39,605 nucleotides of DNA from Candidatus Dormiibacterota bacterium (GTDB lineage: Bacteria > Chloroflexota > Dormibacteria > Aeolococcales > Aeolococcaceae): positions 2,764-42,368 of the forward strand of contig PKXZ01000014.1 in assembly GCA_003132525.1 (NCBI GenBank), in the 5' to 3' direction. How positions within the stretch are numbered: position 1 is the first letter of the stretch; every line of letters begins with the position of its first letter. Below the pieces are notes generated by a model. That model saw only the letters and a program-made list of their open reading frames with translations, made no database searches and had not been told where the DNA came from. Below, in pieces: positions 32,515-39,605 of the stretch. Made by a program: the position numbers and the translations under genes.

Positions 32515-32754
32515 TCAGTGAAGCGTCGCCGGAACGCTGGCGATGAGCGCGTGGGTCAGCGTGCCCGCGACTTCGACGCCGATGGTGCCGAAGACGATAC
32601 GGCCGATCCACTTCTTGGCCTGCGCGACGCTGGAGGGATCGACGGCCACGATCTTGTACATGAACGCGACCAGAAATGCGAGCGCGCCGACGCTGGCGAG
32701 CAGACCCTGGGCGATGAGGATCCAGTTGTCGATGAGCGCCTTGAGTTGATCCAC
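32515..32754 (-). CDS. Two-helix pilin-like (VirB2/TrbC-type) small protein
   Basis: A 79-aa protein with two membrane helices (about 10-32, LIAQGLLASVGALAFLVAF, and 48-72, IGRIVFGTIGVEVAGTLTHAL) joined by a polar KIVAVDPSSVAQAKKW loop, the hairpin layout of VirB2/TrbC pilins, but without an evident long signal peptide. GTG 32754 is chosen because GGAGG lies 9 nt upstream; the open frame to 32820 runs through the leader. It is the first gene of the operon with the TrbL-like and M23 genes and is preceded by a strong promoter and a structured leader. Confidence 0.75.
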   Translation of the reverse strand: MDQLKALIDNWILIAQGLLASVGALAFLVAFMYKIVAVDPSSVAQAKKWIGRIVFGTIGVEVAGTLTHALIASVPATLH

Positions 32755-32757
32755 GAT

Positions 32758-32863
32758 GGGCGACCTCCGATGCGTGCGAGTTCGGTATCGGTCGCCCCTC
32801 CGGCCGTCCCGGGTGAGCACCCGGACAGTCAGCAGACTATACGGATTTGTGTATGTCTGTCAA
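32758..32863 (-). promoter_or_regulatory. Promoter and SD-sequestering leader A (pilin-like/TrbL/M23 operon)
   Basis: Promoter on the minus strand: TTGACA (32858-32863), a 16-bp spacer and TATAGT (32836-32841). The transcript begins with a CCGGGT/ACCCGG hairpin, then the conserved block CGGCCGGAGGGGCGACC (32790-32806). GGGCGACC (32790-32797) pairs perfectly with GGTCGCCC (32758-32765), which contains half of the GGAGG ribosome site; an inner CCGA/TCGG helix covers the rest. The site is therefore hidden in the default fold. The same block and fold occur upstream of the gene at 38638-39003. Confidence 0.7.
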
Positions 32864-32869
32864 GTCGGC

Positions 32870-33349
32870 TCAGCGCACCGCTTTCTTCACGAGCGCGGTG
32901 ATCTTTGCCTCTTCGCTGGGGGTCAACTTGCTGAGCGCGTACTGAATCGGCCACATGGCGCCATCGTCGATCTTCGCCTTGTCGCTGAAGCCGAGCGTCT
33001 GGTATCTGACCTTGAACTTCCCGGCGTTCTGGAAGTAGCAGATGATGTTGCCGTCCTTGGCGTATGCGGGCATTCCGTACCAGGTTTTCGGTGCAAGAGC
33101 CGGTGCCGCGGCTGTGATCAGCGCGTGGACCTTCTTGGCAATGGCGCGATCCGGCTCCTGCATCCTCGCGATCGCGGCGAGCAATTCCAGTTTCCCATCC
33201 GCCTTGGCCGCCTCGGCCTTCAGCTCCCGGACGCGATCGCGAGCGGCGGCCTTTTCCTCGGCGCTGAATCCCTGGGACGCTTTGCCGGCCGTGCTGCTGG
33301 ACTTCGCCGTTTTCGGCTTGGGCTTGGTTGCGACTTTGGACGGGGCCAT
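32870..33349 (-). CDS. DUF1801 / YdhG-like protein
   Basis: A 159-aa cytosolic protein. The N-terminal 60 residues are Lys/Ala/Ser-rich and basic. The DUF1801 domain (about 75-155) shows the family blocks ALAPKTWYGMPAYAKDGNIICYF and AMWPIQYALSKLTPSEEAKI (first quoted in part: KTWYGMPAYAK). The fold is shared with Fra/YdhG proteins linked to iron handling; no function is proved. The start has AAGGAGCG 8 nt upstream. Its 3' end lies 7 bp from the -35 box of the next minus-strand operon. Confidence 0.85.
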   Translation of the reverse strand: MAPSKVATKPKPKTAKSSSTAGKASQGFSAEEKAAARDRVRELKAEAAKADGKLELLAAIARMQEPDRAIAKKVHALITAAAPALAPKTWYGMPAYAKDGNIICYFQNAGKFKVRYQTLGFSDKAKIDDGAMWPIQYALSKLTPSEEAKITALVKKAVR

Positions 33350-33493
33350 CGTTCGCGCTCCTTTGTCGGAGGTGGATGAGAACGACCTTGAGTCTATGGA
33401 CCTGGTACCACATCGGGCGACTGGTCTTTTCGGCCGGGCAGCCTCCGACCGGGCCCGTCAGTATTGAAACGTGCGCCTCCCTCACGCGTATTG

Positions 33494-34033
33494 ATGAGCA
33501 CAGTGGAAGAAGCGCTTGCAGCGGATCTCGGCGGGATCGACGGCGGGTCCGAGGTTGACTGGGCCGCGACCTATGCCGCTCGACGCGACCGGCTGTACGG
33601 GCTGGCGCTCGTCATCCTCCGCGAAAGCAACGACGCCTCCGACGCGGTGCAGTCCGCGTTCGAGAAAGCGCTGCGCTATCGGGGGCGGTTCCGCGAGGGC
33701 GTCGCGCCGGATGCCTGGCTGGCACGCATCACGTGCAACGAGGCCATCAGCCTCGCGAGGCGGCGACGGATCAGGCGTTGGGTGACCTTCCGAGATACGG
33801 ATGCCATGTCGGCCGAGGACGCGCCGGTCGTCGAACGATTGGTCGTCGAGGATGCGCTTCGCCGCCTCCATCTAAAACATCGAGCCGTGGTCGGCTTGCA
33901 CTACCACGACGGCTACGGCATCGATGAGATCGCCTCGATCCTCGGGATACCGCGCGGCACCGTGGCCTCCCGGCTGCATCACGCGCGCGCGGTGTTACGG
34001 GCAATTCTTCAAAAGCGAGAAAGCCAGTCATGA
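33494..34033 (+). CDS. ECF-type RNA polymerase sigma factor
   Basis: A 179-aa sigma factor. Region 2 (about 22-95) includes DRLYGLALVILRESNDASDAVQSAFEKAL and the RFREGVAPDAWLARITCNEAI segment. Region 4 (about 120-175) includes LHLKHRAVVGLHYHDGYG and IDEIASILGIPRGTVASRLHHAR, the -35-recognition HTH (each cited here only in part). No anti-sigma zinc domain is fused. It is followed 10 bp later by a membrane protein gene that may be its partner. TGAAAC-N16-CGTA upstream resembles an ECF promoter but sits too close to this ATG; GTG 33503 could be the true start. Confidence 0.9.
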   Translation: MSTVEEALAADLGGIDGGSEVDWAATYAARRDRLYGLALVILRESNDASDAVQSAFEKALRYRGRFREGVAPDAWLARITCNEAISLARRRRIRRWVTFRDTDAMSAEDAPVVERLVVEDALRRLHLKHRAVVGLHYHDGYGIDEIASILGIPRGTVASRLHHARAVLRAILQKRESQS

Positions 34034-34043
34034 AGGGGACACG

Positions 34044-34868
34044 ATGATCGATGTCACAGACCGCGTCGTCGACGCAACGTATCGACGGGGAATCGCCGCT
34101 CTCGTCGCTGACGGAGCGCATCTGCAGCCCGAGGCTGGGCGCCGGCGCATTCCGATCCTCGTTGCGGCCGGAGGGATCGCGATCCCCATGGCCGCATTGG
34201 TGATCGCAGCATTCGTGGTCATTGCCGGCCACGCGCAGCGGGCCACAGCGTTGGAGCCCGCACCGGCATCAGCCTCCACGTCTGGCGCGGAAGCTGTCCA
34301 GGTTGGACAGACGGTGCGTGTCACCGAGCCGAATGGGTCACGTGTTGACGTGACAGTCGAGAACGTGTTCTTCGCGGCCGGCCCCGCAGCCCTGAACCCA
34401 GCGCCTGCGAACGGGCTTTTCATGGTTGCTGATGTGACGGTATCGTCCGCCGTCGGGGCTGGGATCGAGACCGCCTATTCGGCGTACGTCCATGACGTAC
34501 AGACCTTCAACATGCTGGAGGCACAACTGCAAGTCGCAATCGCAGCGAACGACCAAGCACGCGTGACAACGCTGGAAGGGCTTGTCAGCGCAGCGAAGGC
34601 GCAGCTCTCGCAGGCGGCGGCCAAACGCGAACTGATCAACTTCGAGTACGTGAGCAGCGGCGGCCAGGTCTACCCGGCGTGGAACGGCAACAGCGCTGGG
34701 TCCTCCTACATGCAAAAGGTCTACCCGGGCGTTCCTCCAGTGAACGTGGCAAAAAGCGGCCAGACGTCACTGACGGTCGTGTTCGACGTCGTTGCACGAG
34801 GGGGAGCGATCCAGATGATTGACTCGCAGGGAAAGGTCATCGGTCGTTGGCTGGTGCCGGCGGCTTAA
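34044..34868 (+). CDS. Single-span membrane protein with extracytoplasmic DUF4352-like domain
   Basis: A 274-aa protein. A cytoplasmic segment of about 33 residues is followed by one membrane helix (about 35-60, IPMAALVIAAFVVIAGHA) and an exported domain: strands VQVGQTVRVTEPNG and VDVTVENVFFAAG, a helical coiled-coil-like insert (about 150-195, LEAQLQVAIAANDQARVTTL) and terminal strands. Ig-like DUF4352-type folding is suggested by the pattern only. The topology and position next to an ECF sigma gene suggest a membrane partner or anti-sigma factor, but no known anti-sigma domain is seen. AAGGGGA lies 7 nt before the ATG. It overlaps the convergent GNAT gene by 32 bp. Confidence 0.78.
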   Translation: MIDVTDRVVDATYRRGIAALVADGAHLQPEAGRRRIPILVAAGGIAIPMAALVIAAFVVIAGHAQRATALEPAPASASTSGAEAVQVGQTVRVTEPNGSRVDVTVENVFFAAGPAALNPAPANGLFMVADVTVSSAVGAGIETAYSAYVHDVQTFNMLEAQLQVAIAANDQARVTTLEGLVSAAKAQLSQAAAKRELINFEYVSSGGQVYPAWNGNSAGSSYMQKVYPGVPPVNVAKSGQTSLTVVFDVVARGGAIQMIDSQGKVIGRWLVPAA

Positions 34869-35436
34869 CCCTCACGGCTTGAGCAGCTCGCCAGTCCTCG
34901 ATCGTGATTGCGAACCGTTCGTGATCGCGCCACGCCCCGTCGATGTGCAGGTAGCGACGCGAGAACCCCTCGTGGCGAAATCCCAGTCGTCGGACCAGCG
35001 CGAGCGACCGCGCGTTTCCGGGCTGGACGTTCGCCTCGACGCGGTGGAGTCGCTCCACGGTGAACGCGTACTGCAGCGCGAGCTCCAGGGTCTCCCGGGT
35101 GAGGCCCTGGCCGGCGGTCGCGGCATGCGCGTAGAACCCGCAGTAGCAGCTCTGCAGTGGGCCGCGAACAATCTGACTGAGGTTGACGACGGCGACCAGC
35201 ACGCTGTCGCTGGCGCGCCACCCTGCAAGTGAGACAAAGTCGCCACCGGCGCTCCGGGCGATCAGCGCGGTGAAACCGGCTGCGTCGGACGGCGGGCTCG
35301 TCCACGGATGATGCAGCGAGCGACTGGCCTCGACCATCGCGAGGAAGGCGTCACGATCGTCGACCCGCAGCTTTCGGAGCCACACTCGATCGCCTCGCTC
35401 GAGGACCTCGTCGGCGGCGCTGGAGGGGGACGTCAC
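34837..35436 (-). CDS. GNAT acetyltransferase, RimJ/RimL-like
   Basis: A 199-aa enzyme that acetylates an amine using acetyl-CoA. Blocks typical of RimJ/L-type GNATs are [16 protein letters not shown] at the N-terminus, the acetyl-CoA loop [13 protein letters not shown] (Q/G-x-G, about 109-121), [22 protein letters not shown] (about 134-155) and the [22 protein letters not shown] end (last two cited in part here). The substrate is unknown. GTG 35436 is used. It overlaps the sigma partner gene at the 3' end. Confidence 0.9.
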   Translation of the reverse strand: MTSPSSAADEVLERGDRVWLRKLRVDDRDAFLAMVEASRSLHHPWTSPPSDAAGFTALIARSAGGDFVSLAGWRASDSVLVAVVNLSQIVRGPLQSCYCGFYAHAATAGQGLTRETLELALQYAFTVERLHRVEANVQPGNARSLALVRRLGFRHEGFSRRYLHIDGAWRDHERFAITIEDWRAAQAVRVKPPAPANDR

Positions 35437-35533
35437 TCGGGAATCGTGGCATCAGCCTCTAGCGAGGAGTCGGCCGGATTTGAGCATCGCACCAAGCGAT
35501 AGACTCGCCGGCGTTCAACACTCGCGGAGGCTC

Positions 35534-36540
35534 ATGAAGCTCGCAACCTTTGCTCGCCAACCGCTCCTCTTCGGACCGTCTCCCGTCCATCCCCTGGAAC
35601 GGCTCACGAAGCGACTGGGCGGCGCCGAGGTGTGGGCAAAGCGTGAGGATTGCAACAGCGGCCTGGCCTTCGGAGGGAACAAGACCCGGAAGTTGGAGTA
35701 CCTCGTTGCCGACGCCCTTGCTCAGGGCTGCGACACGCTGGTCTCGATCGGCGGCGTCCAGTCCAACCACACGCGCCAAGTTGCCGCTGCCGCTGCACAC
35801 ATGGGATGCGCTGTGTGCTGGTCCAGGAGAGCTGGGTCGACTGGTCTGATCCGGTCTACGACAAGGTTGGCAATATCCTGCTGAGCCGCATCCTCGGCGC
35901 GGACATCAGGATGGTGCACGAAGGCTTCGGCATCGGTTTCAAAGCGAGTTGGGAGCAGGCGCTCGACGACGTGAAGGCGTCGGGCGGCAAGCCATATCCG
36001 ATTCCCGCAGGTGCGTCGGATCATCCGTTGGGCGGGCTCGGATTTGCGCAATGGGCGCGGGAGGTCGAGGAGCAGGAGCAAGCGCTCGGCATCTTCTTCG
36101 ACACGGTCATCGTGTGCTCGGTCACAGGCAGCACGCAGGCGGGGATGATTGCCGGATTCGCGGCTCAGGAGCGACCTCGCAGGGTCGTCGGCATCGATGC
36201 GTCGGCGAAGCCCGAGGAAACGCTCGACCAGGTGACCCGCATCGCGCGACAGACGGCCGCGCTGATCGAGATCGGTCGCGAGCTGCGTAGCGACGAGATC
36301 ATCCTCGACGCTCGATATAACGCCGGCACGTATGGGATCGCCGACAGTCAGACAGTCGAGGCCATCGAGGTGGCTGCGCGCCTTGAAGGGATGATCACCG
36401 ACCCGGTGTACGAGGGGAAGTCACTCGCGGGGATGATCGATATGATCACCATCAAGGAGATCGACCCGAAGTCGAAGGTGCTCTACGCGCATTTGGGGGG
36501 TCAGCCCGCGCTCAACGGATACAGCTCCCTTTTCTCCTGA
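35534..36540 (+). pseudogene. acdS: 1-Aminocyclopropane-1-carboxylate deaminase, frameshifted
   Basis: A PLP enzyme cleaving ACC to ammonia and 2-oxobutyrate. The sequence is full length (about 335 codons) but split by a single-base deletion at about 35807-35811. Up to GAAAHMG the first frame encodes [20 protein letters not shown] (PLP Lys in GGNKTRK) and [13 protein letters not shown]. The rest ([53 protein letters not shown]) continues one frame over. The Glu and Leu that distinguish ACC deaminase from D-cysteine desulfhydrase are present in the last two motifs. The ATG at 35534 has GGAGG upstream. There is no slippery sequence, so this is a recent mutation or a sequencing error. Confidence 0.85.
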
Positions 36541-36599
36541 GCACCGCTTGTACTAATCTCACTACCACCTGAACAACACATCGTCGAGGAGAAGAAGCC

Positions 36600-36725
36600 G
36601 TGGCTGGAGAGAAATCCCGGGGAGCCCCCAAGCGCCAGGGCAAGAAGCCCAAGGCTGCTGCCATCGCCAAGGCAGCGAAGAAGGCGGCGGCGCAGACCGC
36701 AACGCAGTCGCCGGCCGAGCGCTGA
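36600..36725 (+). CDS. 41-residue basic Lys/Ala-rich protein
   Basis: A short gene with GTG start at 36600, preceded at 6-7 nt by GAGGAGAAGAAG, and a TGA at 36723. The product is highly basic (about 11 Lys/Arg of 41), beginning MAGEKSRGAPKRQGKK and continuing as an Ala/Lys helix (KAAAIAKAAKKAAAQ). It resembles the tails of histone-like proteins but no family is recognised. A TACTAAT-like -10 box lies at about 36551. It is followed immediately by two perfect hairpins between it and the convergent typA gene. Confidence 0.6.
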   Translation: MAGEKSRGAPKRQGKKPKAAAIAKAAKKAAAQTATQSPAER

Positions 36726-36764
36726 CCTCATCTGAGGTCCGAAGCCGCGCCTAGCTGGCTTCGG
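36724..36764. terminator. Tandem hairpins between convergent genes
   Basis: GACCTCA/TGAGGTC (36724-36739, 7-bp arms, 2-nt centre) starts at the stop codon of the small basic gene. CCGAAGCC/GGCTTCGG (8-bp arms, 36739-36764) spans the end of typA. There are no T-tracts, but the placement suits a bidirectional transcription stop. Confidence 0.45.
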
Positions 36765-38613
36765 CTGCCATCGAGCGCTTGCGCAGCTTGTTGCGCTCGT
36801 CGGCGTTGAGCACGCGTTTGCGCATCCGGATGCCAACCGGCGTGACCTCGACGATTTCGTCGTCGATGATGAAGTCGAGGCACTCCTCGAGCGACATCTT
36901 CCGTGGCGGGACCAGGCGGATGGTCATGTCTTCAGTGGAGGAGCGGATGTTGGTCTTCTGCTTCTGCTTGGTCACGTTGAGGTGGATGTCGCCCGGACGC
37001 CGGTTGAGCCCGACGATCATGCCCTCGTACACCGGCGTCCCCGGCGGGATCAGCGGCTGGCCGCGCTCCTGCAGCGTCACCAGCCCATAGGCGACCGCGA
37101 CGCCTGGCTGGCTGGCGGTCAGCACCCCAGTTCGCGTGGTGGTTGGCAGCGCCCATGTGTGTTCCCAGCCGAGCAGACGTGTGGCCATCACGCCGGTACC
37201 GCGCGTCAGCGTGAGGATCTGGCTGCGCAATCCGATGAGCGCACGGGTCGGAGCGTGGTACGTGAGGCGCACACCACCGCCGGCGTCGGTGCGCATCGAG
37301 GTCATCTTCGCCCCACGCGTGCCGAGCGCGTCGGTGATGGCTCCCACCACGTCTGCCGAGCAATCGATGATGCAATCCTCAACGGGTTCCACGCGCTCAC
37401 CATCGATCTCTTTGGTGATGACTGCCGGTCGCCCGACCTCGAATTCGTAGCCCTCGCGCCGCATGGTTTCGATGAGGATGGCGAGGTGCAGCTCGCCGCG
37501 TCCGCTCACGTCGAAGATGTCGGCGGTTGGTCCGTCCTCAACGCGCAACGCGACATTGGTGAGCAGTTCGCGCTCGAGTCGCGCCCGGAGCTGCCGTGAC
37601 GTGCTGCTGACGGTTGCCTCGCGTCCGGCGAGTGGCGACTGATTGACGGAGAACTGCATCCGCAGCGTCGGCTCGCCGATCTCGAGGCGGGGCAGGGCCT
37701 CGGGGTGCTCGGCGTCGGCGATCGTGTCGCCGATGGCAACCGCCGCGAGCCCCGACAGGTAGACGATCTCCCCGGCCGTCGCTGAGTCGACGGGGAGCCG
37801 CTGCAGTGCCTCGACGGTGAGGACTGTCGCGATTCGCTCGAGCTTCCCCGCGCCGGTCGCGGTACACGACACGACGCTCTGACCCTGGTGCACGGTGCCG
37901 CGCTGGATCCGGCCCAACGCGAGCCGGCCGCTCCAGTTGTCGTGGTCGAGATTGCTCACGAGCATCTGAAACGGGCCGTCCGGGTCCGCAAGCGGCGGTG
38001 GCACGTTTTCGAGAATCGCGTCGAGCAGGGGCTCGAGGGTGACCCCGGGGTGGGTGAGGTCGGCAGTGGCCGTGCCTTCACGCGCATTGGTGTAGAGGAC
38101 CGGCGCATCCAGCTGCCACGACTCCTTGGCGAGCTCGAGCAGCAGGTCATGGGTTGCCTCAACGGTTTCCGCAGGCTGGGCATTGGTGCGGTCGATCTTG
38201 TTCACCACGATGATCGGCTGCAGGCCGAGCGCGAGCGCCTGTCGGAGCACGACCCGCGTCTGCGGCATCGGGCCCTCAGCGGCATCGACCAGGAGGAGGC
38301 ACCCGTCCGCCATGCCGAGGACGCGCTCGACCTCGCCGCCGAAGTCCGCGTGTCCCGGGGTATCGATGATGTTGAGCTTCACCCCGTTGTAGCGGACCGA
38401 GGTGGTCTTGGCGAGGATGGTGATCCCCTTCTCTCGCTCGAGATCGTTGGAATCCATGATCAATTCGCCCACCTGCTCGTGGGCCGCGAAGACGCGCGAT
38501 TGCTTCAGCAGGGCATCCACGAGGGTGGTCTTGCCGTGGTCGACGTGCGCGATGATCGCGACGTTACGGAGGTCGGCTCGGCGCTTTTCGCCTGGTACAA
38601 GCGGGGGTGGCAC
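36751..38613 (-). CDS. typA: Translational GTPase TypA/BipA
   Basis: A 620-aa ribosome-binding GTPase linked to ribosome assembly and stress adaptation. G1 AHVDHGKTT (22-30), switch I region EREKGITI with the conserved Thr, G3 [12 protein letters not shown]4 NKID and domain [22 protein letters not shown] are all present, as is the TypA-specific C-terminal domain (about 490-600, ending [18 protein letters not shown]). The length is normal. GTG start with CAGAAT 6 nt upstream as a possible -10 box. It lies 24 bp downstream of the small secreted protein gene on the same strand, so the two may be co-transcribed. Confidence 0.95.
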   Translation of the reverse strand: MPPPLVPGEKRRADLRNVAIIAHVDHGKTTLVDALLKQSRVFAAHEQVGELIMDSNDLEREKGITILAKTTSVRYNGVKLNIIDTPGHADFGGEVERVLGMADGCLLLVDAAEGPMPQTRVVLRQALALGLQPIIVVNKIDRTNAQPAETVEATHDLLLELAKESWQLDAPVLYTNAREGTATADLTHPGVTLEPLLDAILENVPPPLADPDGPFQMLVSNLDHDNWSGRLALGRIQRGTVHQGQSVVSCTATGAGKLERIATVLTVEALQRLPVDSATAGEIVYLSGLAAVAIGDTIADAEHPEALPRLEIGEPTLRMQFSVNQSPLAGREATVSSTSRQLRARLERELLTNVALRVEDGPTADIFDVSGRGELHLAILIETMRREGYEFEVGRPAVITKEIDGERVEPVEDCIIDCSADVVGAITDALGTRGAKMTSMRTDAGGGVRLTYHAPTRALIGLRSQILTLTRGTGVMATRLLGWEHTWALPTTTRTGVLTASQPGVAVAYGLVTLQERGQPLIPPGTPVYEGMIVGLNRRPGDIHLNVTKQKQKTNIRSSTEDMTIRLVPPRKMSLEECLDFIIDDEIVEVTPVGIRMRKRVLNADERNKLRKRSMAAEAS

Positions 38614-38637
38614 CTCTCGATTCTGACCGCCCGGCGT

Positions 38638-39003
38638 TCATCGGCCGCCCGTAACCCATTTCAAGAACTGTTGAATGTGGGCTGTCAGGGCGCTTTCGAG
38701 GTCCTGCAGCACCGTGTACTGACCCTTGGCCGTGGCCGCCGTGTTGTCGTTCAGTTGCTTGAAAAGCCCCGACAGCGGCTCAGTCAGCCCCCCGAGCGGC
38801 CCGGCGTTTGGAGCCGCCGACGCGCTGGCGACCGGCAGTGCCGGACCGGCCCCTGGGGTGGCCGTCGCCACCGCTGGAGGCGCCCAACTCGTGTAGCGGC
38901 CCGGCGGAGGCGCAGTTTGCGCGACGGCATGGACGGCGAAGGCCGCAAGGCCGGCAACCGCGGCCACCCCGATGATCGCACGGAGACGGTGAGCACCAAC
39001 CAT
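38638..39003 (-). CDS. Small secreted protein sharing the pilin-operon leader
   Basis: A 121-aa exported protein, family not recognised. A classical signal peptide (about 1-29, RLRAIIGVAAVAGLAAFAVHAVAQT, cited in part) ends near AVAQ-TAPPP. A Pro/Ala-rich linker (30-70) is followed by an amphipathic helical C-terminus (about 75-118, LSGLFKQLNDNTAATAKGQY and LESALTAHIQQFLKW), reminiscent in size of VirB5-like or pilus-tip proteins, though that is a guess. The ATG at 39003 has GGAGG 7 nt upstream. Its leader duplicates that of the pilin-like/TrbL/M23 operon, suggesting co-regulation. Confidence 0.75.
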   Translation of the reverse strand: MVGAHRLRAIIGVAAVAGLAAFAVHAVAQTAPPPGRYTSWAPPAVATATPGAGPALPVASASAAPNAGPLGGLTEPLSGLFKQLNDNTAATAKGQYTVLQDLESALTAHIQQFLKWVTGGR

Positions 39004-39004
39004 T

Positions 39005-39075
39005 GGGCAACCTCCAGAACCTGTGGCGGTCGCCCCTCCGGCCGGGCCGGCTGACTCCGGCTGCTCAGCAGTATA
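39005..39075 (-). promoter_or_regulatory. SD-sequestering leader B (small secreted protein gene)
   Basis: Minus-strand -10 box TATACT (39070-39075) with a weak -35. The leader starts with a GCCGG/CCGGC hairpin, followed by the block CGGCCGGAGGGGCGACC (39028-39044), identical to leader A. GGGCGACC (39028-39035) pairs with GGTTGCCC (39005-39012): the G-C pair of leader A is replaced by G-U at one position, so pairing is kept. An inner CCA/TGG helix covers the remaining bases of GGAGG. Confidence 0.68.
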
Positions 39076-39095
39076 CAGATCTGGGTAACTGGCCA

Positions 39096-39124
39096 TTGAC
39101 AGTAGGTAGACAAAGTGGTAGTAT
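39096..39124 (+). promoter_or_regulatory. Consensus promoter of the transposase gene
   Basis: TTGACA (39096-39101), a 17-bp spacer and TAGTAT (39119-39124). The ATG lies exactly 6 nt after the -10 box, so the message should be leaderless. The -35 box sits beside the upstream end of the divergent leader B promoter. Confidence 0.8.
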
Positions 39125-39130
39125 GTCGGT

Positions 39131-39605
39131 ATGGCACCCCGCGACCGCCGATCCACCCTCCGCTCCCCGTCGAGCGACAGCACGTACAGCCGGGTTGAGT
39201 TCGCTCGCGACTTCCCCGACGACGATACGTGCCTGGAGTGGTTGAAGGACGAGCGCTACCCCGATGGCATCTACTGCAAAAACTGCGAAAAGGTAACGTC
39301 ACACTACCGTGTCAAGAGTCGCCCATCGTGGTCCTGCCAGTCGTGCGGCAACCATGTGCATCCGACGGCGGGCACCGTGTTCCACAAGAGCAGCACGTCG
39401 CTCCACCTGTGGTTCCAGGGCATCTACCTAATGTCCTCGACCCGCTGCGGCATTTCCGCGAAGCAGCTCGGGCGCGAGACCGGCGTCAACTACAAGACCG
39501 CGCTGCGCATGTTTCACAAGATCCGCGACCTACTCGGCGTGGGCGATCTCGTCCTCTCTGGCGACGTTGAGATGGACGAAACCTACCTCAACCGCAGCAA
39601 GCGGA
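39131..39605 (+). CDS. IS1595-family (ISXO2-like) transposase, N-terminal part
   Basis: 158 codons are visible; the gene runs off the window. The N-terminal zinc ribbon has YCKNCEK and WSCQSCGNHVHPTAGTVF (the CxxC pairs at about 49-52 and 69-72), followed by the helical segment LWFQGIYLMSSTRCGISAKQ and the start of the DDE-type catalytic domain at GDVEMDETYL (first Asp at about 150). This order is diagnostic of IS1595/ISXO2 transposases. No terminal inverted repeat could be delimited because the right end is outside. The start is the ATG 6 nt after a consensus -10 box. Confidence 0.92.
   Translation, partial: MAPRDRRSTLRSPSSDSTYSRVEFARDFPDDDTCLEWLKDERYPDGIYCKNCEKVTSHYRVKSRPSWSCQSCGNHVHPTAGTVFHKSSTSLHLWFQGIYLMSSTRCGISAKQLGRETGVNYKTALRMFHKIRDLLGVGDLVLSGDVEMDETYLNRSKR

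Noticed and set aside
31058-32611. 517-codon minus-strand frame apparently fusing a long N-terminus to the M23 peptidase
   Set aside because: The first two thirds is an out-of-frame reading of the TrbL-like gene. A GTG at 31567 with a signal peptide and a GTGA overlap gives the true peptidase.
33465-33490. TGAAAC-N16-CGTA as an autoregulated ECF promoter for the sigma gene
   Set aside because: The expected transcription start would fall after the assigned ATG (33494). It is possible only if translation starts at GTG 33503, so it is not annotated as a feature.
1-39605. CRISPR array, prophage or integrase/att structure
   Set aside because: No spaced direct-repeat array, integrase or phage structural gene was seen. 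The only mobile gene is the partial transposase at the right end.

Overview
The window is a GC-rich, gene-dense bacterial chromosome segment. An inositol-phospholipid/mannoside cluster (ino1, a PatA-like acyltransferase, a PimA-like mannosyltransferase and an inositol-phosphate CDP-alcohol transferase), an actinobacterial-type HhH-GPD repair protein, GTG/TTG starts and many apparently leaderless promoters point to Actinomycetota or a neighbouring terrestrial high-GC lineage (Chloroflexota/Dormibacterota-like). No rRNA is present, so the phylum is an inference. Genes are packed with 4-base start/stop overlaps inside operons and with overlapping convergent 3' ends.

Left part (1-9.4 kb): an unrecognised protein; a three-gene minus-strand signalling operon (degenerate receiver, true receiver, HATPase protein); then a metal module. 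That module has a PRC/MgtE_N/CBS sensory protein followed by two tandem NRAMP-family transporters with non-canonical metal-site motifs, each behind a nearly identical structured leader of about 180 nt. An NRDE-family protein follows convergently.

Middle (9.5-22.4 kb): a secreted Pro/Thr-rich protein, thiD, a membrane GGDEF protein, gltX with a small membrane gene, tRNA-Glu, an ABM-domain protein, a minus-strand set (HhH-GPD, metallo-beta-lactamase hydrolase, 14-TM MFS exporter), a zinc dehydrogenase, and a divergent SDR/TetR pair around a perfect inverted repeat.

22.4-31.1 kb: an RHH-regulator / DUF4097 / ABC ATPase / ABC permease operon whose promoter spacer is a perfect palindrome; an unusual tRNA-Tyr with a short variable loop; and a winged-helix regulator translationally coupled to ino1, followed by patA, pimA and pgsA-like genes for phosphatidylinositol mannoside synthesis.

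Right end (31.1-39.6 kb): a mini-cluster of type IV secretion flavour (pilin-like protein, TrbL-like membrane protein, M23 peptidase), a DUF1801 protein, an ECF sigma factor with a membrane partner, a GNAT enzyme, a frameshifted ACC deaminase, a 41-residue basic protein, typA, a small secreted protein, and the start of an IS1595-type transposase that runs off the end. The pilin-like operon and the small secreted protein share a leader whose stem sequesters the ribosome-binding site and is maintained in both copies. This looks like a small RNA-controlled regulon and is, with the duplicated NRAMP leader, the best candidate for an undescribed element here.
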